Under the pieces are notes generated by a model. It saw only the letters and a list, made by a program, of their open reading frames with translations, did not search any database and was not told the origin of the DNA. Below, one piece after another: positions 1 to 9,233 of a DNA stretch of 64,000 nt; the stretch's first letter is position 1; each line of letters opens with the position of its first letter. The position numbers and the translations under genes are program-made. The stretch lies in the NCBI RefSeq assembly GCF_018069895.1, contig NZ_JAGQDH010000014.1:1-64000 (forward strand), written 5' to 3'. Source of the DNA: Roseovarius autotrophicus. GTDB lineage: Bacteria > Pseudomonadota > Alphaproteobacteria > Rhodobacterales > Rhodobacteraceae.

Positions 1-117
1 GTCCAGACCATCTATGCCCGCGAGGTGATCCGGGAGGGGGATGTCTTCACCAACAAGGTGATCGGTGTCGCGCTTGAGGACCACGCTGACGCTTACGCGG
101 CAGAGTGCAAGATGTAA
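1..117 (+). CDS. C-terminal end of an unidentified protein, possibly an amino-acid ABC substrate-binding protein
   Basis: Frame 1 is open from the first base and gives 38 residues before a TAA, ending ...AYAAECKM. The start lies outside the window. The piece IYAREV...NKVIGV resembles the last strand of periplasmic branched-chain amino-acid binding proteins, but 38 residues are too few to be sure. It is convergent with the deacetylase gene; only 10 bp separate the two stop codons and no terminator hairpin is evident in them. Confidence 0.45.
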   Translation, partial: VQTIYAREVIREGDVFTNKVIGVALEDHADAYAAECKM

Positions 118-127
118 GCGCGCGCGC

Positions 128-1243
128 TCAGACCCAGGTACGGCCACGCGCACGCAGATGCGCGATGGCCGTGCGCACCCCCTCAGCCACCGCCCCTTCA
201 CGCGGCGCGTCGCGCAGCGTGTCGATGAGCGCATCAGGCGGGATCGCCGGACGGCGCGGCCAGGAAAGCGCGGCAAGGATCGCGCGGGCGCGCTCTGGCA
301 GGCGGTCGGGGATGGTGTGCCCGTTCAGCGTGGCCCAGACCCCGGCCCAGAGGCGGCCCACGGTCCACGGATTGTAGCCGCCGCCGCCCAGCACCAGACA
401 GCGCGGGGCCAGCGGGCGCAGCAGTGCGACCGCCCGCCAATGGGCATTGTTCGACAGGCAAAGCCGCGACAGCGGGTCCTCGGTCACGGCATCGGCCCCG
501 CATTGCAGGACAATGGCCTCTGGCCGCATCGCCTGCACCGCGGGCAGGATCACCTCATCAAGCGCCATGGCGAACCCGCTGTCATTGGTGCCGCGCGGCA
601 GGGGCAGGTTGATTGCCTGCCCGCCCGCGCGATCCCCGAGCGCGCCGGTAAAGGGCCAGCGCCCCGCCTCGTGGGTCGAGATCATCAACACGCGGGCATC
701 GCCGTGAAACGCCGCCGCCACCCCGTCGCAATGATGCGCGTCGATATCCACATAGGCGATGCGGCCCAGACCCTGCGCAAGGAACGCCTTGATCGCCAGC
801 ACCGGGTCGTTGAGATAGCAGAAACCGCCCGCATGATCGGCCATGCCGTGGTGGGTGCCGCCGCCGGGATTGTAGACCGCGCCGCCGCGCGCCAGCAGAC
901 CGGCAGCGAGGAGAGAGCCGCCGACGGCGGTGGCGGGGCGGCGGAACATCTCGGGGAATACCGGGTTGGACAGCGTGCCGATTTGATGGCGGGCGCGGGT
1001 GGCGTCGCTCACGCGGCCCTCGGTCTCGGCGCGTTGCAAGGCGGCGATATAGGCAGGCGTGTGGAAGGCCGTCAAAGCCTCCGGCCTTGCACGCGGGCTG
1101 GTGCGGTATTGCCCATCAGGCAGCCAGCCAAGCGCACGGCAGAGGTCCATGACGACCGGCACGCGCGGGATCGAGAGCGGATGGCGCGGCCCGTAGGAGG
1201 AGCCGCGATAGATTTCGGAGCCGATGAAGAGCGGCGCGGTCAT
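128..1243 (-). CDS. Histone deacetylase-family (AcuC/HDAC-like) amidohydrolase
   Basis: A 371-residue zinc deacetylase of the arginase/HDAC fold. The catalytic signature GGGTHHG is followed by GGFCYLND and the metal-binding VDIDAHHCDG, then ISTHE, QCGADAV and LGGGGYN, all in family order. Bacterial members remove acetyl groups from small amines or from protein lysines (AcuC acts on acetyl-CoA synthetase); the substrate here cannot be read from sequence. Its ATG overlaps the stop of the upstream sixA-like gene by four bases (ATGA), so it is the last gene of a translationally coupled string running from argB. Confidence 0.93.
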   Translation of the reverse strand: MTAPLFIGSEIYRGSSYGPRHPLSIPRVPVVMDLCRALGWLPDGQYRTSPRARPEALTAFHTPAYIAALQRAETEGRVSDATRARHQIGTLSNPVFPEMFRRPATAVGGSLLAAGLLARGGAVYNPGGGTHHGMADHAGGFCYLNDPVLAIKAFLAQGLGRIAYVDIDAHHCDGVAAAFHGDARVLMISTHEAGRWPFTGALGDRAGGQAINLPLPRGTNDSGFAMALDEVILPAVQAMRPEAIVLQCGADAVTEDPLSRLCLSNNAHWRAVALLRPLAPRCLVLGGGGYNPWTVGRLWAGVWATLNGHTIPDRLPERARAILAALSWPRRPAIPPDALIDTLRDAPREGAVAEGVRTAIAHLRARGRTWV

Positions 1244-1737
1244 GCCTCGTCGAGCAATGCGCGCGGGATCACGAAATGCCGGGTTTGGCCGGTGTGCTCT
1301 TTCAATGCAGCCCAGTCCGCGATGGCGAAATCGGTCACCAGCGTCGCCCCGGTCGGATAGTCGTCAAAGCGCGGGTGCTCGGGTGCTGCGGCAACAAGGC
1401 GCGTGGCAAACTCGGCGATGCCGGGATTGTGTCCGATCATCAGCACCGTGTCGGCGTGGGCCGTGCGCAACGCGGCCAGCATGTCCTGCGGCCCGGCCAT
1501 GTAGAGGCTGTCGAGCAGGCGTGGCGCAAGCGGCAGTTTGAGGCGCGCGCAGGTCTCCTGCGTGCGGGTGGCGGTGGAACAGAGGATTTCCCCCGGCACC
1601 AGCCCCTCGGTCCGCAGCCACGCGCCAAGCGCCTTGGCCGAGCGCCGACCGCGCCTGTTCAGCGGGCGCGCGTGATCGGGCAGGGCCGGATCGTCCCAGT
1701 CGGATTTGGCATGGCGCATCAGGATCAGGCGTTTCAT
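1240..1737 (-). CDS. SixA-type histidine phosphatase
   Basis: A protein of 165 residues starting MKRLILMRHAKSDWDD, with the RHG-type catalytic motif at residues 8-10 (RHA) and the second histidine in MIGHNPG. SixA-family enzymes remove phosphate from phosphohistidine or small phosphoesters. The open frame extends 28 codons further upstream, but that part overlaps the ferredoxin-like gene, whereas the ATG at 1737 overlaps its stop by four bases, which is the coupled arrangement seen across this operon. Confidence 0.9.
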   Translation of the reverse strand: MKRLILMRHAKSDWDDPALPDHARPLNRRGRRSAKALGAWLRTEGLVPGEILCSTATRTQETCARLKLPLAPRLLDSLYMAGPQDMLAALRTAHADTVLMIGHNPGIAEFATRLVAAAPEHPRFDDYPTGATLVTDFAIADWAALKEHTGQTRHFVIPRALLDEA

Positions 1738-2384
1738 GCGAAATACCCCATATGAAAGGCCGATTGGGCCTCTTGCCGCCCATAGCCCTGACTGACCGGG
1801 CACGCGCGCCGCACCGCGCAACCGCGCGACATGCAGTCGTTGCCGGGCCGTTCCAGATCGGTCTTGCAGGCGGGCACGTCATAGCCACCGGGTTTGAGCG
1901 CATCGACCGGACAGGCCGAAAGGCAGGGTCGTGCGGCGCAGGTCTCGCAAGGCGAGGCTGTGGCGGGCGGCAGATCAAGCGCATGGGCAAAGGCCAGCGC
2001 CCCGCGATAGGACACCATCAGCCCCGCCACGTCATGCACCAAAAGCCCGACCGGCGACTGCCAGGCCCGCCCCGAGCGTCGCGCCCAGGTTGTGAAGGGC
2101 TGCCAGGGCGGGCCGCCAAAGGGGAAAAGCGCGCGCGCCCCGAGGATTTCGGCCAACGCGCCGATGACTCGCTCGGACCAGTGGTTCATCGGGTCGGGCG
2201 CGCTGTCGCGATATTCGGGGCTTTGGGTGAAATGCGCCCAGAATCCCGGCTCTTGCGGCCCGAGAAGGACAAGGGCCCGCATTCCGGGCACTTCGTCCGG
2301 ATCGAGGGTCAGCGCGCCGAACACCGCAAGGTGGTGGGCGCGCGCGGTCGCGTCGATCAGGGCGAGATCGGGCGCGCCCGTCAT
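1734..2384 (-). CDS. Ferredoxin-like 4Fe-4S protein
   Basis: A 216-residue protein with a cysteine cluster near residues 145-200: CETCAARPCLSACPVDA, then a spaced CKTD, CMSRGCAVRRACP. The first run is a typical [4Fe-4S] binding pattern with the CP ending. The N-terminal half resembles the queuosine-reductase/epoxyqueuosine-like ferredoxin family, but is shorter and lacks a B12-binding part. The function is unknown; electron transfer is the natural inference. Its ATG directly follows the argB stop (TGA ATG), so it is co-translated with argB. Confidence 0.8.
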   Translation of the reverse strand: MTGAPDLALIDATARAHHLAVFGALTLDPDEVPGMRALVLLGPQEPGFWAHFTQSPEYRDSAPDPMNHWSERVIGALAEILGARALFPFGGPPWQPFTTWARRSGRAWQSPVGLLVHDVAGLMVSYRGALAFAHALDLPPATASPCETCAARPCLSACPVDALKPGGYDVPACKTDLERPGNDCMSRGCAVRRACPVSQGYGRQEAQSAFHMGYFA

Positions 2385-3278
2385 TCAGGCAGTGTCGCGC
2401 TTGACGAGCGGTCCCTGATTGCCCCGGATGAGCGAGCCTGCCCCATGCTCGGTGAACAGCTCCAGCAGGGTCGCATTGGGCGCGCGCCCGTCGAGGATCA
2501 CCACCGCGCGCACGCCGCCGTCAATCGCGGCAAGCGCCGTCTCGGTCTTGGGGATCATCCCGCCCGCGATCACGCCATCGCGGGTCATCTGGCGGATCTG
2601 TTCTGCGCTGAGTTCGGTGACGACCTGTCCCGACGCATCGCGCACCCCGTCGATATCGGTCAGCAGCAACAGCCGATCGGCCTTGAGCGCGGCGGCGATG
2701 GCGCCGGCCGCCGTATCACCGTTGATATTGTAGGTCTCGCCCGCTGTCCCGGCACCCAGGGGCGCGATCACCGGGATCATGTCGGCGGCGAACAGCGTGT
2801 GCAGGATCTTGGGGTCGATTTCGGACGGCTCGCCGACAAGACCCAGATCGGGGCTGGCCGGCGTGCAGGTGATCAGGCGGGCATCCTTGCCCGACAGCCC
2901 CACGGCGCGGCCGCCCTGGCCGTTGATCGCGGCCACGATCCGCTTGTTGACCGTGCCCGAGAGCACCATCTCGACCACGTCCATCGTCGCCGCATCGGTC
3001 ACGCGCTTGCCGTTCACGAAGTCCGAGCGGATATCGAGCCGCGCCAACATCGCGTTGATCATCGGCCCGCCGCCATGCACGATCACCGGGTTGATACCCA
3101 CCTGCTGCATCAGCACCACGTCGCGGGCAAACTCCTCCATCGCCTCATCGCTGCCCATGGCGTGCCCGCCAAGCTTGATGACGACAATCGCGCCGGTATA
3201 GCGTTGCAGATAGGGCAGCGCCTCGGAGAGGGTGCGGGCGGTGGCGATCCAGTCGCGATTCATGTCTCGGGCCTTCAT
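2385..3278 (-). CDS. argB: Acetylglutamate kinase
   Basis: Phosphorylates N-acetyl-L-glutamate, the second step of arginine biosynthesis, in the cytoplasm. The chain (297 residues) shows the amino-acid kinase glycine loop [10 protein letters not shown], the substrate loop [10 protein letters not shown], and [14 protein letters not shown] for nucleotide binding. The ATG at 3278 has GGAG eight bases upstream; a second ATG at 3263 (MNRDWIATA) is also possible and matches how many relatives start. The open frame upstream of 3278 is not conserved-looking. It leads a four-gene overlapping string with the ferredoxin, SixA and deacetylase genes. Confidence 0.96.
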   Translation of the reverse strand: MKARDMNRDWIATARTLSEALPYLQRYTGAIVVIKLGGHAMGSDEAMEEFARDVVLMQQVGINPVIVHGGGPMINAMLARLDIRSDFVNGKRVTDAATMDVVEMVLSGTVNKRIVAAINGQGGRAVGLSGKDARLITCTPASPDLGLVGEPSEIDPKILHTLFAADMIPVIAPLGAGTAGETYNINGDTAAGAIAAALKADRLLLLTDIDGVRDASGQVVTELSAEQIRQMTRDGVIAGGMIPKTETALAAIDGGVRAVVILDGRAPNATLLELFTEHGAGSLIRGNQGPLVKRDTA

Positions 3279-3398
3279 CCTTGTCTCCGGCGCGGGGGTG
3301 CCCGTTCTTGTTAGCGGCTGCGTGGCGAGGTGCCAAGGGCCGTTGAACTTGGCGCGCGTCAGGCTAGGGTGTTCGCGACAAGGGCAAGAGGGATCGAC

Positions 3399-4121
3399 AT
3401 GCGCACATTGCTTCTGACCGGCGCGAGCCGGGGGATCGGGCACGCCACCGTGCGCCGCTTCAATGCCGAGGGATGGCGCGTCATCACCTGTTCACGCCAC
3501 CCTTTCCCCTCGGAATGTCCCTGGGGCGGCGGGGCGCAACATCATGTCCAGATCGACCTTGCCAACCCCAATGACGTGATCGAGAAGATCGAAGTGATCC
3601 GGGGCATGATCGGCACGCGGCTCGATGCGCTGGTGAACAATGCGGGTATCTCTCCCAAGGGAGCGAAGGGCGAGCGGCTCGATACGCTGACCACCGATCT
3701 GCGCACCTGGGGGCAGGTGTTCCACGTCAATTTCTTTGCTTCTGTCGTGCTGGCGCGCGGCCTCAAGGATGAACTGGCGGCAGCGAAGGGCGCGGTGGTC
3801 AATGTCACCTCCATCGCGGGCGGGCGCGTGCATCCTTTCGCGGGCGCGGCCTATGCCACGTCAAAAGCGGCGCTGGCGGCGCTGACCCGTGAGATGGCGC
3901 ATGATTTCGGGCCATTGGGTGTGCGCGTCAACGCCATCGCGCCCGGCGAGATCCGCACCGACATTCTCTCTCCGGGGACCGAGAAACTGGCCGAATCCAT
4001 CCCCATGCGCCGCCTCGGAGAGCCGTCGGAAGTGGCCGACACGATCTATTTTCTCTGCACCGAGGGGTCATCTTACATTTCCGGTACCCAGATCGAGATC
4101 AACGGCGCGCAGCACGTCTGA
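3399..4121 (+). CDS. SDR-family NAD(P)-dependent oxidoreductase
   Basis: A classical short-chain dehydrogenase/reductase of 240 residues. It has the nucleotide motif [10 protein letters not shown] at residues 6-15, the NNAG motif (ALVNNAGIS), the catalytic Ser in NVTSIAGG, the YATSK (YxxxK) pair, and the C-terminal pattern [13 protein letters not shown]. The ATG at 3399 follows a purine-rich AGGGCAAGAGGG. The substrate is not determinable. The gene stands alone between argB and engB, both on the opposite strand. Confidence 0.9.
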   Translation: MRTLLLTGASRGIGHATVRRFNAEGWRVITCSRHPFPSECPWGGGAQHHVQIDLANPNDVIEKIEVIRGMIGTRLDALVNNAGISPKGAKGERLDTLTTDLRTWGQVFHVNFFASVVLARGLKDELAAAKGAVVNVTSIAGGRVHPFAGAAYATSKAALAALTREMAHDFGPLGVRVNAIAPGEIRTDILSPGTEKLAESIPMRRLGEPSEVADTIYFLCTEGSSYISGTQIEINGAQHV

Positions 4122-4127
4122 GCGGGA

Positions 4128-4778
4128 TCAGCCGAGCGCGGCGATGGTCGCGCGCAGCGTGGCCAGCCCCTCGCCCTTTTCCGAGGAGGTCAGGATCAGT
4201 TCGGGATAGGCCGCCGGGTGGGGGGCGAGGCGGGCGCGCACCTGCGCGAGCACCTGGTCGAGGGTTGCGGCGTTGATCTTGTCGGTCTTGGTCAGCACGC
4301 ATTGGAACGGCACGGCGGCGCGGTCGAGCAGCGCCATGATTTCCTCGTCCACCGACTTGATCCCGTGCCGCGAATCCACCAGCACGAAGGCGCGGCGCAG
4401 GCTGGGGCGACCCGAGAGATAGGCCTTGAGAAGGGCCTGCCATTTCTCGACCACCGCCACCGGCGCATTGGCAAAGCCATAGCCGGGCAGGTCCACGAGG
4501 TAATGGCTGTCGGCCAGGGCGAAAAAGTTGATCTCCTGCGTGCGACCGGGCGTGTTCGAGGCGCGCGCCAGCGCCTTGCGGCCCGTGAGCGCGTTGATCA
4601 GGCTTGACTTGCCCACATTGGAGCGGCCCGCGAAACAGACTTCGGCACGGTCGGCCGGCGGCAGGCCGGACATGGCCACCACCCCCTTGAGGAAATCGAC
4701 CGGCCCGGCAAAGAGCTTGCGCCCCGCCTCGGCGGCGATGCTGTCGGGGGCTGCGGCCACGGGAAAGGCAAGCTGCAT
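4128..4778 (-). CDS. engB: Ribosome biogenesis GTPase YihA/YsxC (EngB)
   Basis: A 216-residue TRAFAC GTPase that helps assemble the large ribosomal subunit. Visible motifs are G1 GRSNVGKSS, the T of the switch region in NTPGRTQEINF, G3 DLPGYG, and G4 TKTD, with the SSEKGEG G5 region. It lies 36 bp downstream of yidC on the same strand, a common alphaproteobacterial neighbourhood, and is likely cotranscribed with it. It converges with the SDR gene with only six bases between the stops. Confidence 0.96.
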   Translation of the reverse strand: MQLAFPVAAAPDSIAAEAGRKLFAGPVDFLKGVVAMSGLPPADRAEVCFAGRSNVGKSSLINALTGRKALARASNTPGRTQEINFFALADSHYLVDLPGYGFANAPVAVVEKWQALLKAYLSGRPSLRRAFVLVDSRHGIKSVDEEIMALLDRAAVPFQCVLTKTDKINAATLDQVLAQVRARLAPHPAAYPELILTSSEKGEGLATLRATIAALG

Positions 4779-4814
4779 GGCGGGCCTACCGGGCGGTGAC
4801 GCGGGCGGGCCGCG

Positions 4815-6644
4815 TCACTTCTTCTTCTCCGGCCTGGTCGAACCGGTGGGTTTGTCGCGCTTGAAGCTGGATATGATATTGCCGAAAACGTTCGGTTTGT
4901 GGCCATGCGTGCGCATGATCGCGTATTGCTGGCCGAAGGTGATCATGTTGTTGGCGATCCAGTAGAGCACGAGGCCGCTGGCGAAACTGCCCAGCATGAA
5001 CATGAAGACCCAGGGCATCCAGGCAAAGATCATCTTTTGCGTGGGATCGGTCGGCGATGGGTTGAGTTTCTGTTGCAGCCACATCGAGATGCCAAGGCCA
5101 AGCGGCAGGATGCCGATGAAGATCAGCGCGAGGATCGAACCCGGCTCCGGCGCGGCCCAGGGGAATACGCCCCAAAGGTTCATGATCGACGACGGATCGG
5201 GCGCGGAAAGGTCCCTGATCCAGCCGATCCAGGGCGCATGGCGCAGTTCCAGTGTAACGAAGATCACCTTGTAGAGCGAAAAGAAGATGGGGATCTGCAG
5301 CAGGATCGGTAGACAGCCCGCCGCCGGATTGACCTTTTCCTTCTTGTAGAGCGCCATCATCTCCTGTTGCAGCTTCTGGCGGTCGTCGCCGGCGATTTCC
5401 TTGATCTTCTCCATCTGCGGCTGGAGTTCCTTCATCTTGGCCATGGAGACGTAGGATTTGTAGGCCAAGGGCAGCACCAGCGCCTTGATCAGCAGCGTGA
5501 GCGCGATGATCGCCCAGCCCATGTTGCCGATCATCAGGTTCAACCAGTGCAGCGCCGCAAAGATCGGTTTGGTCAGGAAGAAAAACCAGCCCCAGTCGAT
5601 CGAATCGACGAAGCGATCGACATTCTCCTCGTTCTGGTAACGGCGGATGGTGGCCCATTCCTTGGCGCCGGCAAACAGGCGGCTGTCGGCGCTGACGGTG
5701 GCGCCCGGCGCGAGGCTGAGCGTCGCCTGCACCGTTTCGGTCTGAAAGATGCTGCGCTGCGGATCGTATTTGGTCACGGCCTTGAACGGCGTGCCGGAAT
5801 CGGGGATGAGCGTGGTCATCCAGTAGTGATCGGTAAAGCCCAACCAGCCGCTTTCCGCGACCTGAATCACCTTGGCCGGCGCGCCCTCGCGGGGGTTGAA
5901 GTCCAGTTTTTCCACATCCTTGTAGCTCAGTTCCGAGAGCGTGCCGTCGGCCATGCCGATGATGCCCTCGTGCAGGATGAAGAAACTCTTGAGATCGGCG
6001 GGCCGGCCGTGGCGCGCGATGATGCCGTATGGCGCGAGGCTCACGGTGGCATCGCTCTGGTTCTCGGCCGATTGGCGGACCGAGAACATGTAATCGGCGT
6101 CGATGCTGATTTCGCGGCGGAAGATCAGGCCGGCACCGTTGTCCCAGACCAGCGTGACCGGGCTTTGCGGGCTGAGCACGGTGCCGCTCTCGACCTGCCA
6201 GAGCGTGTTGGCGCCGGGCACCTGTTCGGGCGAAAGCCCCGCGCCGGGGGCCCAGCCATGCAGCGTGTAATAGGGCGCGACCGTGCCGGTCGGCGACAGC
6301 AGGTGCACCGTATCGGACTCGGGGTCGATGGTCTCGCGGTAGTTCCTGAGCACCAGATCATCGACCCGGCCGCCGAGAAGAGAGATCGAACCGCTCAGCC
6401 GGGGCGTCTCGATGCTCAGGCGCGGTGTTGCGGCGTCGGTTTCCGCAGCGCCACCGATCGTACCGGCCAGATCGGTCGCGCCAGCGGTGGCGGTCGGGGA
6501 CGTGGGCGCAGTGTCGGTCATGGCCGCCGGAGCGTTCGGGTCCGACGGTGCCGGTTCCGGCGGCGGGAACAGCACGAACCAGGCCAGGATCACGAGAAAA
6601 CTGAGCGCCGTCGCGAGTATGAGGTTCTTGTTCTGATCGTCCAT
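4815..6644 (-). CDS. yidC: Membrane protein insertase YidC
   Basis: The 609-residue Oxa1/YidC insertase of the inner membrane. The N-terminal segment (MDDQNKNLILATALSFLVIL) is the first membrane helix, followed by a Pro/Ala/Thr-rich linker and a large periplasmic beta-sandwich domain. From about residue 350 come the conserved insertase helices with WGWFFFLTKPIF, a cytoplasmic KMKELQPQMEKI hairpin and NPAAGCLPILLQIPIFFSLYKV. The tail is basic (RPEKKK). The length is usual for Gram-negative proteins. No rnpA or yidD is seen upstream; a 160-bp gap precedes the GGDEF-like gene. Confidence 0.98.
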   Translation of the reverse strand: MDDQNKNLILATALSFLVILAWFVLFPPPEPAPSDPNAPAAMTDTAPTSPTATAGATDLAGTIGGAAETDAATPRLSIETPRLSGSISLLGGRVDDLVLRNYRETIDPESDTVHLLSPTGTVAPYYTLHGWAPGAGLSPEQVPGANTLWQVESGTVLSPQSPVTLVWDNGAGLIFRREISIDADYMFSVRQSAENQSDATVSLAPYGIIARHGRPADLKSFFILHEGIIGMADGTLSELSYKDVEKLDFNPREGAPAKVIQVAESGWLGFTDHYWMTTLIPDSGTPFKAVTKYDPQRSIFQTETVQATLSLAPGATVSADSRLFAGAKEWATIRRYQNEENVDRFVDSIDWGWFFFLTKPIFAALHWLNLMIGNMGWAIIALTLLIKALVLPLAYKSYVSMAKMKELQPQMEKIKEIAGDDRQKLQQEMMALYKKEKVNPAAGCLPILLQIPIFFSLYKVIFVTLELRHAPWIGWIRDLSAPDPSSIMNLWGVFPWAAPEPGSILALIFIGILPLGLGISMWLQQKLNPSPTDPTQKMIFAWMPWVFMFMLGSFASGLVLYWIANNMITFGQQYAIMRTHGHKPNVFGNIISSFKRDKPTGSTRPEKKK

Positions 6645-6805
6645 GGCCCGGAACCGTCCGTCATTGCAGTGTCCCGGGCGTTCAACAGAGTGCGGCCCAA
6701 AAGGTCAAGCGGTTTCCGGGCGAGATGCCGCGGAGGGCGGGGATTCGTCGCGCCTTGTGTCGTGCGGTGTCAAGCGGCAGGCCGGGCGGCAGACAGGGGG
6801 GGGCG

Positions 6806-7546
6806 TCAGCGCGCAGTCCGATGGCGGGTGCGCCTGGCCGTGGGTGGTTGCGGCGGGGCAAGCGGCATGGTCACGGGCGTTGCCTCGGGCGGATGCCGCA
6901 GAAGCGCGTCGAGGCTTTCCCTGATCGTCTCTGGCACGCGATGGTGGGTGCCGGGCCTTGCCACGATGATTGTGGCGCAGACCCGGATCCCGTCCGTGGG
7001 CAGGATGGCCCCCGCCGCCGATTGCGCGACCTGCCCGAGCCGCTGCGCCACCCTTCCGCCAGAGCCGGGATTGTAGGTCGCACTTGCCCCGAGCAGCACG
7101 CCGAAACGCCCCTCGCCAAGATCGAACAGGCTGTCCCCTGCCCGCAGGGCGCGGGCGAGGTTATCGAGGCAGGTGGTCACGAGTCGGGCCTGCATCGCGG
7201 GGCCGTGCCGCGCCCGGATTTCCGCGAAGCGGTCGATTCCGAGAAGGATGCAGGCCGCATCCCGACCGTCGCGCCGGGCGCGCGCAAGGCGCCGTTCAAG
7301 CGCGTTTGCCATGTCGGCGAACTGACCCGGTGCCGCATCGCGCGACGGGCGCCCGTCCCGAGTGTCCCGCCGACCCTGCGGCAGCGCCCCGACGAGCAGA
7401 AGGGGCAGCGTCAGCAGAAGGCCACGCGCGCCATACCAAAGCAGCGCCAGCGCCAGCGCCAGCCCGAAGACGATCAGTTGCGGGCCGCGCAACGCCTCGG
7501 CCATGGTGTGACACCAGCCACGAAGGGGGATTATCACATGTCGCAT
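6806..7546 (-). CDS. Degenerate GGDEF-domain membrane protein
   Basis: A 246-residue protein with two hydrophobic segments at about residues 22-55, then a cytoplasmic domain of about 160 residues that looks like a diguanylate-cyclase fold: ILLGIDRFAEIRARHG (in place of the usual lD.DhFK.iND.hGH), AGDSLFDLGEGRFGVLL, and a late AR.G..HH region. The active-site GG(D/E)EF is replaced by GEGRF, so cyclase activity is unlikely. It may bind GTP or c-di-GMP or act as a scaffold. The ATG at 7546 has GGAGG five bases upstream, favouring it over the ATG at 7504. Confidence 0.75.
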   Translation of the reverse strand: MRHVIIPLRGWCHTMAEALRGPQLIVFGLALALALLWYGARGLLLTLPLLLVGALPQGRRDTRDGRPSRDAAPGQFADMANALERRLARARRDGRDAACILLGIDRFAEIRARHGPAMQARLVTTCLDNLARALRAGDSLFDLGEGRFGVLLGASATYNPGSGGRVAQRLGQVAQSAAGAILPTDGIRVCATIIVARPGTHHRVPETIRESLDALLRHPPEATPVTMPLAPPQPPTARRTRHRTAR

Positions 7547-7586
7547 TCCAGCCTCCGAATCCTCGGGCCAGTCTGCGCGCGCGAAG

Positions 7587-8456
7587 TTAACGAAGTGTTG
7601 GCGGTTCCACGAAATCTGTCCCGGATACGGCCGGGTCGCGTGTCAGCCCCGCGAAATCGAACAGTTTGGGATCAAGAAGATGCGAGGGCCGTGCATTCAT
7701 CAGGGCGCGGAACATGACCTGACGGCGACCGGGGCTGCGTGATTCCCAGCCGTCGAGGATCTGTTTGACCTGCTGGCGTTGCAGGCCGTCCTGCGAGCCG
7801 CAGAGGTCACAGGGGATGATCGGATAGTTCATCGCCCGCGCGAATCGCTCGCAATCCACCTCGGCCACATGAGCGAGCGGGCGATAAACGAAAAGATCGC
7901 CCTCTTCGTTCACCAGTTTGGGCGGCATCGTCGCCAGCCGCCCGCCGTGAAAGAGGTTCATGAAGAAGGTTTCGAGAATGTCGTCGCGGTGATGGCCGAG
8001 AACGACCGCCGTGCAGCCCTCTTCGCGGGCGATGCGGTAGAGGTTGCCCCGGCGCAGGCGCGAACACAGGGCGCAGTAGGTGCGCCCCTGCGGCACCTTG
8101 TCCATGACGATGGAATAGGTGTCCTGATATTCGATCCGGTGGGGCACGCCCATCCGTTCGAGAAATTCGGGCAGGACGGTGGCCGGAAAACCGGGCTGGC
8201 CCTGATCGAGATTGCAGGCGAGCAGATCCACGGGCAGAAGGCCGCGCCATTTCAGCTCATACAGCACGGCGAGGAGGGTATAGCTGTCCTTTCCGCCCGA
8301 GAGGCAGACCAGCCATTTGCCGCCCGGCGCGATCATGCCGTATTGCTCGATCGCCTCGCGCACGTTGCGCACGATGCGTTTGCGCAGCTTGCGGAATTCG
8401 GTGCCCGTGGGGGCGCCGTGAAAGAGCGGGTGAATCTCGTCATCGACATCGGACAT
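7587..8456 (-). CDS. ttcA: tRNA 2-thiocytidine(32) synthetase TtcA
   Basis: Adds sulfur to cytidine 32 of tRNA, using ATP and an iron-sulfur cluster. The 289-residue chain has the PP-loop [10 protein letters not shown] near residue 54, the paired cysteines [10 protein letters not shown] in the middle and CDLCGSQ later, and the HHRDD motif, as in E. coli TtcA. The C-terminal [19 protein letters not shown] is also typical of the family. It lies 40 bp downstream of the GGDEF-like gene on the same strand. Confidence 0.95.
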   Translation of the reverse strand: MSDVDDEIHPLFHGAPTGTEFRKLRKRIVRNVREAIEQYGMIAPGGKWLVCLSGGKDSYTLLAVLYELKWRGLLPVDLLACNLDQGQPGFPATVLPEFLERMGVPHRIEYQDTYSIVMDKVPQGRTYCALCSRLRRGNLYRIAREEGCTAVVLGHHRDDILETFFMNLFHGGRLATMPPKLVNEEGDLFVYRPLAHVAEVDCERFARAMNYPIIPCDLCGSQDGLQRQQVKQILDGWESRSPGRRQVMFRALMNARPSHLLDPKLFDFAGLTRDPAVSGTDFVEPPTLR

Positions 8457-8502
8457 GAGCGCGCTTTAGGGGCTTTCGCGTTCCCGGACAAGGGTTGCAC
8501 GA

Positions 8503-8524
8503 TTGACCGTTATCTTGCGGTCAA
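8503..8524. promoter_or_regulatory. Inverted repeat in the ttcA/ybjN divergent gap
   Basis: TTGACCG and CGGTCAA (7-bp arms) are separated by eight bases. The site lies between the divergent ttcA and YbjN-domain genes, 47 bp from the ttcA start. It could be an operator or an RNA hairpin; no T-run follows, so a terminator is unlikely. The regulator is unknown. Confidence 0.35.
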
Positions 8525-8645
8525 AGATCACTTTCCCACAACTTATTGCCCGCACCCCCAACAAATTGCTTTACAGGCTGCGTTCAACCCCTCACCATAT
8601 CTGGTAGGGACGGATAGATGCACTGCCGTCCTTAGAGCAGGCACC

Positions 8646-8678
8646 TAGCGTTTGGGGTGCACAGGCCCCTACGCGCTA
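8646..8678 (+). promoter_or_regulatory. Possible structured 5' leader of the YbjN gene
   Basis: TAGCG (8646-8650) pairs with CGCTA (8674-8678) and, inside, GGGG (8654-8657) pairs with CCCC (8666-8669). A further GGACGG/CCGTCC pair lies just upstream, around 8608-8630. Together they could fold the leader of the downstream gene, whose ATG is 20 bases later. This is pattern-level evidence only. Confidence 0.3.
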
Positions 8679-8697
8679 CAGCATATGAGGCGGCGCC

Positions 8698-9198
8698 ATG
8701 GCACTTTCCGAGCATTATCTCAGCGACGATCTGCACCCGATCGACATCGTCGAGCATATCGCCGCGCATCACGACTGGGAGTTTGATCGCATCGGCGACG
8801 ATCAGATCGCCATGGCGATAGAGGGGCAATGGCGGACCTATGCGATCACGCTGGCCTGGTCGGGCCATGACGAGACGCTGCGCCTTGTGTGCACCTACGA
8901 GATGGAGCCGCCCGAGGACCGTCTGGATGTACTTTACGAGATGCTCAACACGGTCAACGATCAGTGCTGGAGCGGGGCGTTCACCTGGTGGGGCGAACAG
9001 AAGCTGATGGTCTGGCGCTACGGGCTTGTCATGGCTGGCACGCAGGGCGCGAGCGCCGAGCAGATCGACACGCTTCTGGGCGCGGCGGTGATGGCGGCGG
9101 AGCGGTATTACCCGGCCTTTCAGCTTGCAATCTGGGGTGGCAAGTCTCCGCGTGACGCGATGCAGGTCGCCATTGCAGAGGCCTACGGGCGCGCGTAA
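8698..9198 (+). CDS. YbjN domain-containing protein
   Basis: A 166-residue soluble protein rich in acidic residues and tryptophans with the YbjN pattern: a short N-terminal strand region, then LVCTYEMEPPEDRLDVLYEMLNTVNDQCWSG as the long amphipathic helix, followed by strands and a C-terminal AAERYYPAFQ helix. YbjN proteins resemble type III chaperones in fold and are linked to stress and motility, but their molecular role is not settled. The ATG follows GAGG. It sits upstream of proC and may share its transcript (36-bp gap). Confidence 0.85.
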   Translation: MALSEHYLSDDLHPIDIVEHIAAHHDWEFDRIGDDQIAMAIEGQWRTYAITLAWSGHDETLRLVCTYEMEPPEDRLDVLYEMLNTVNDQCWSGAFTWWGEQKLMVWRYGLVMAGTQGASAEQIDTLLGAAVMAAERYYPAFQLAIWGGKSPRDAMQVAIAEAYGRA

Positions 9199-9233
9199 AC
9201 CTGCTCCCGCATGCGGCAAGCGGGGGAAAAGGC

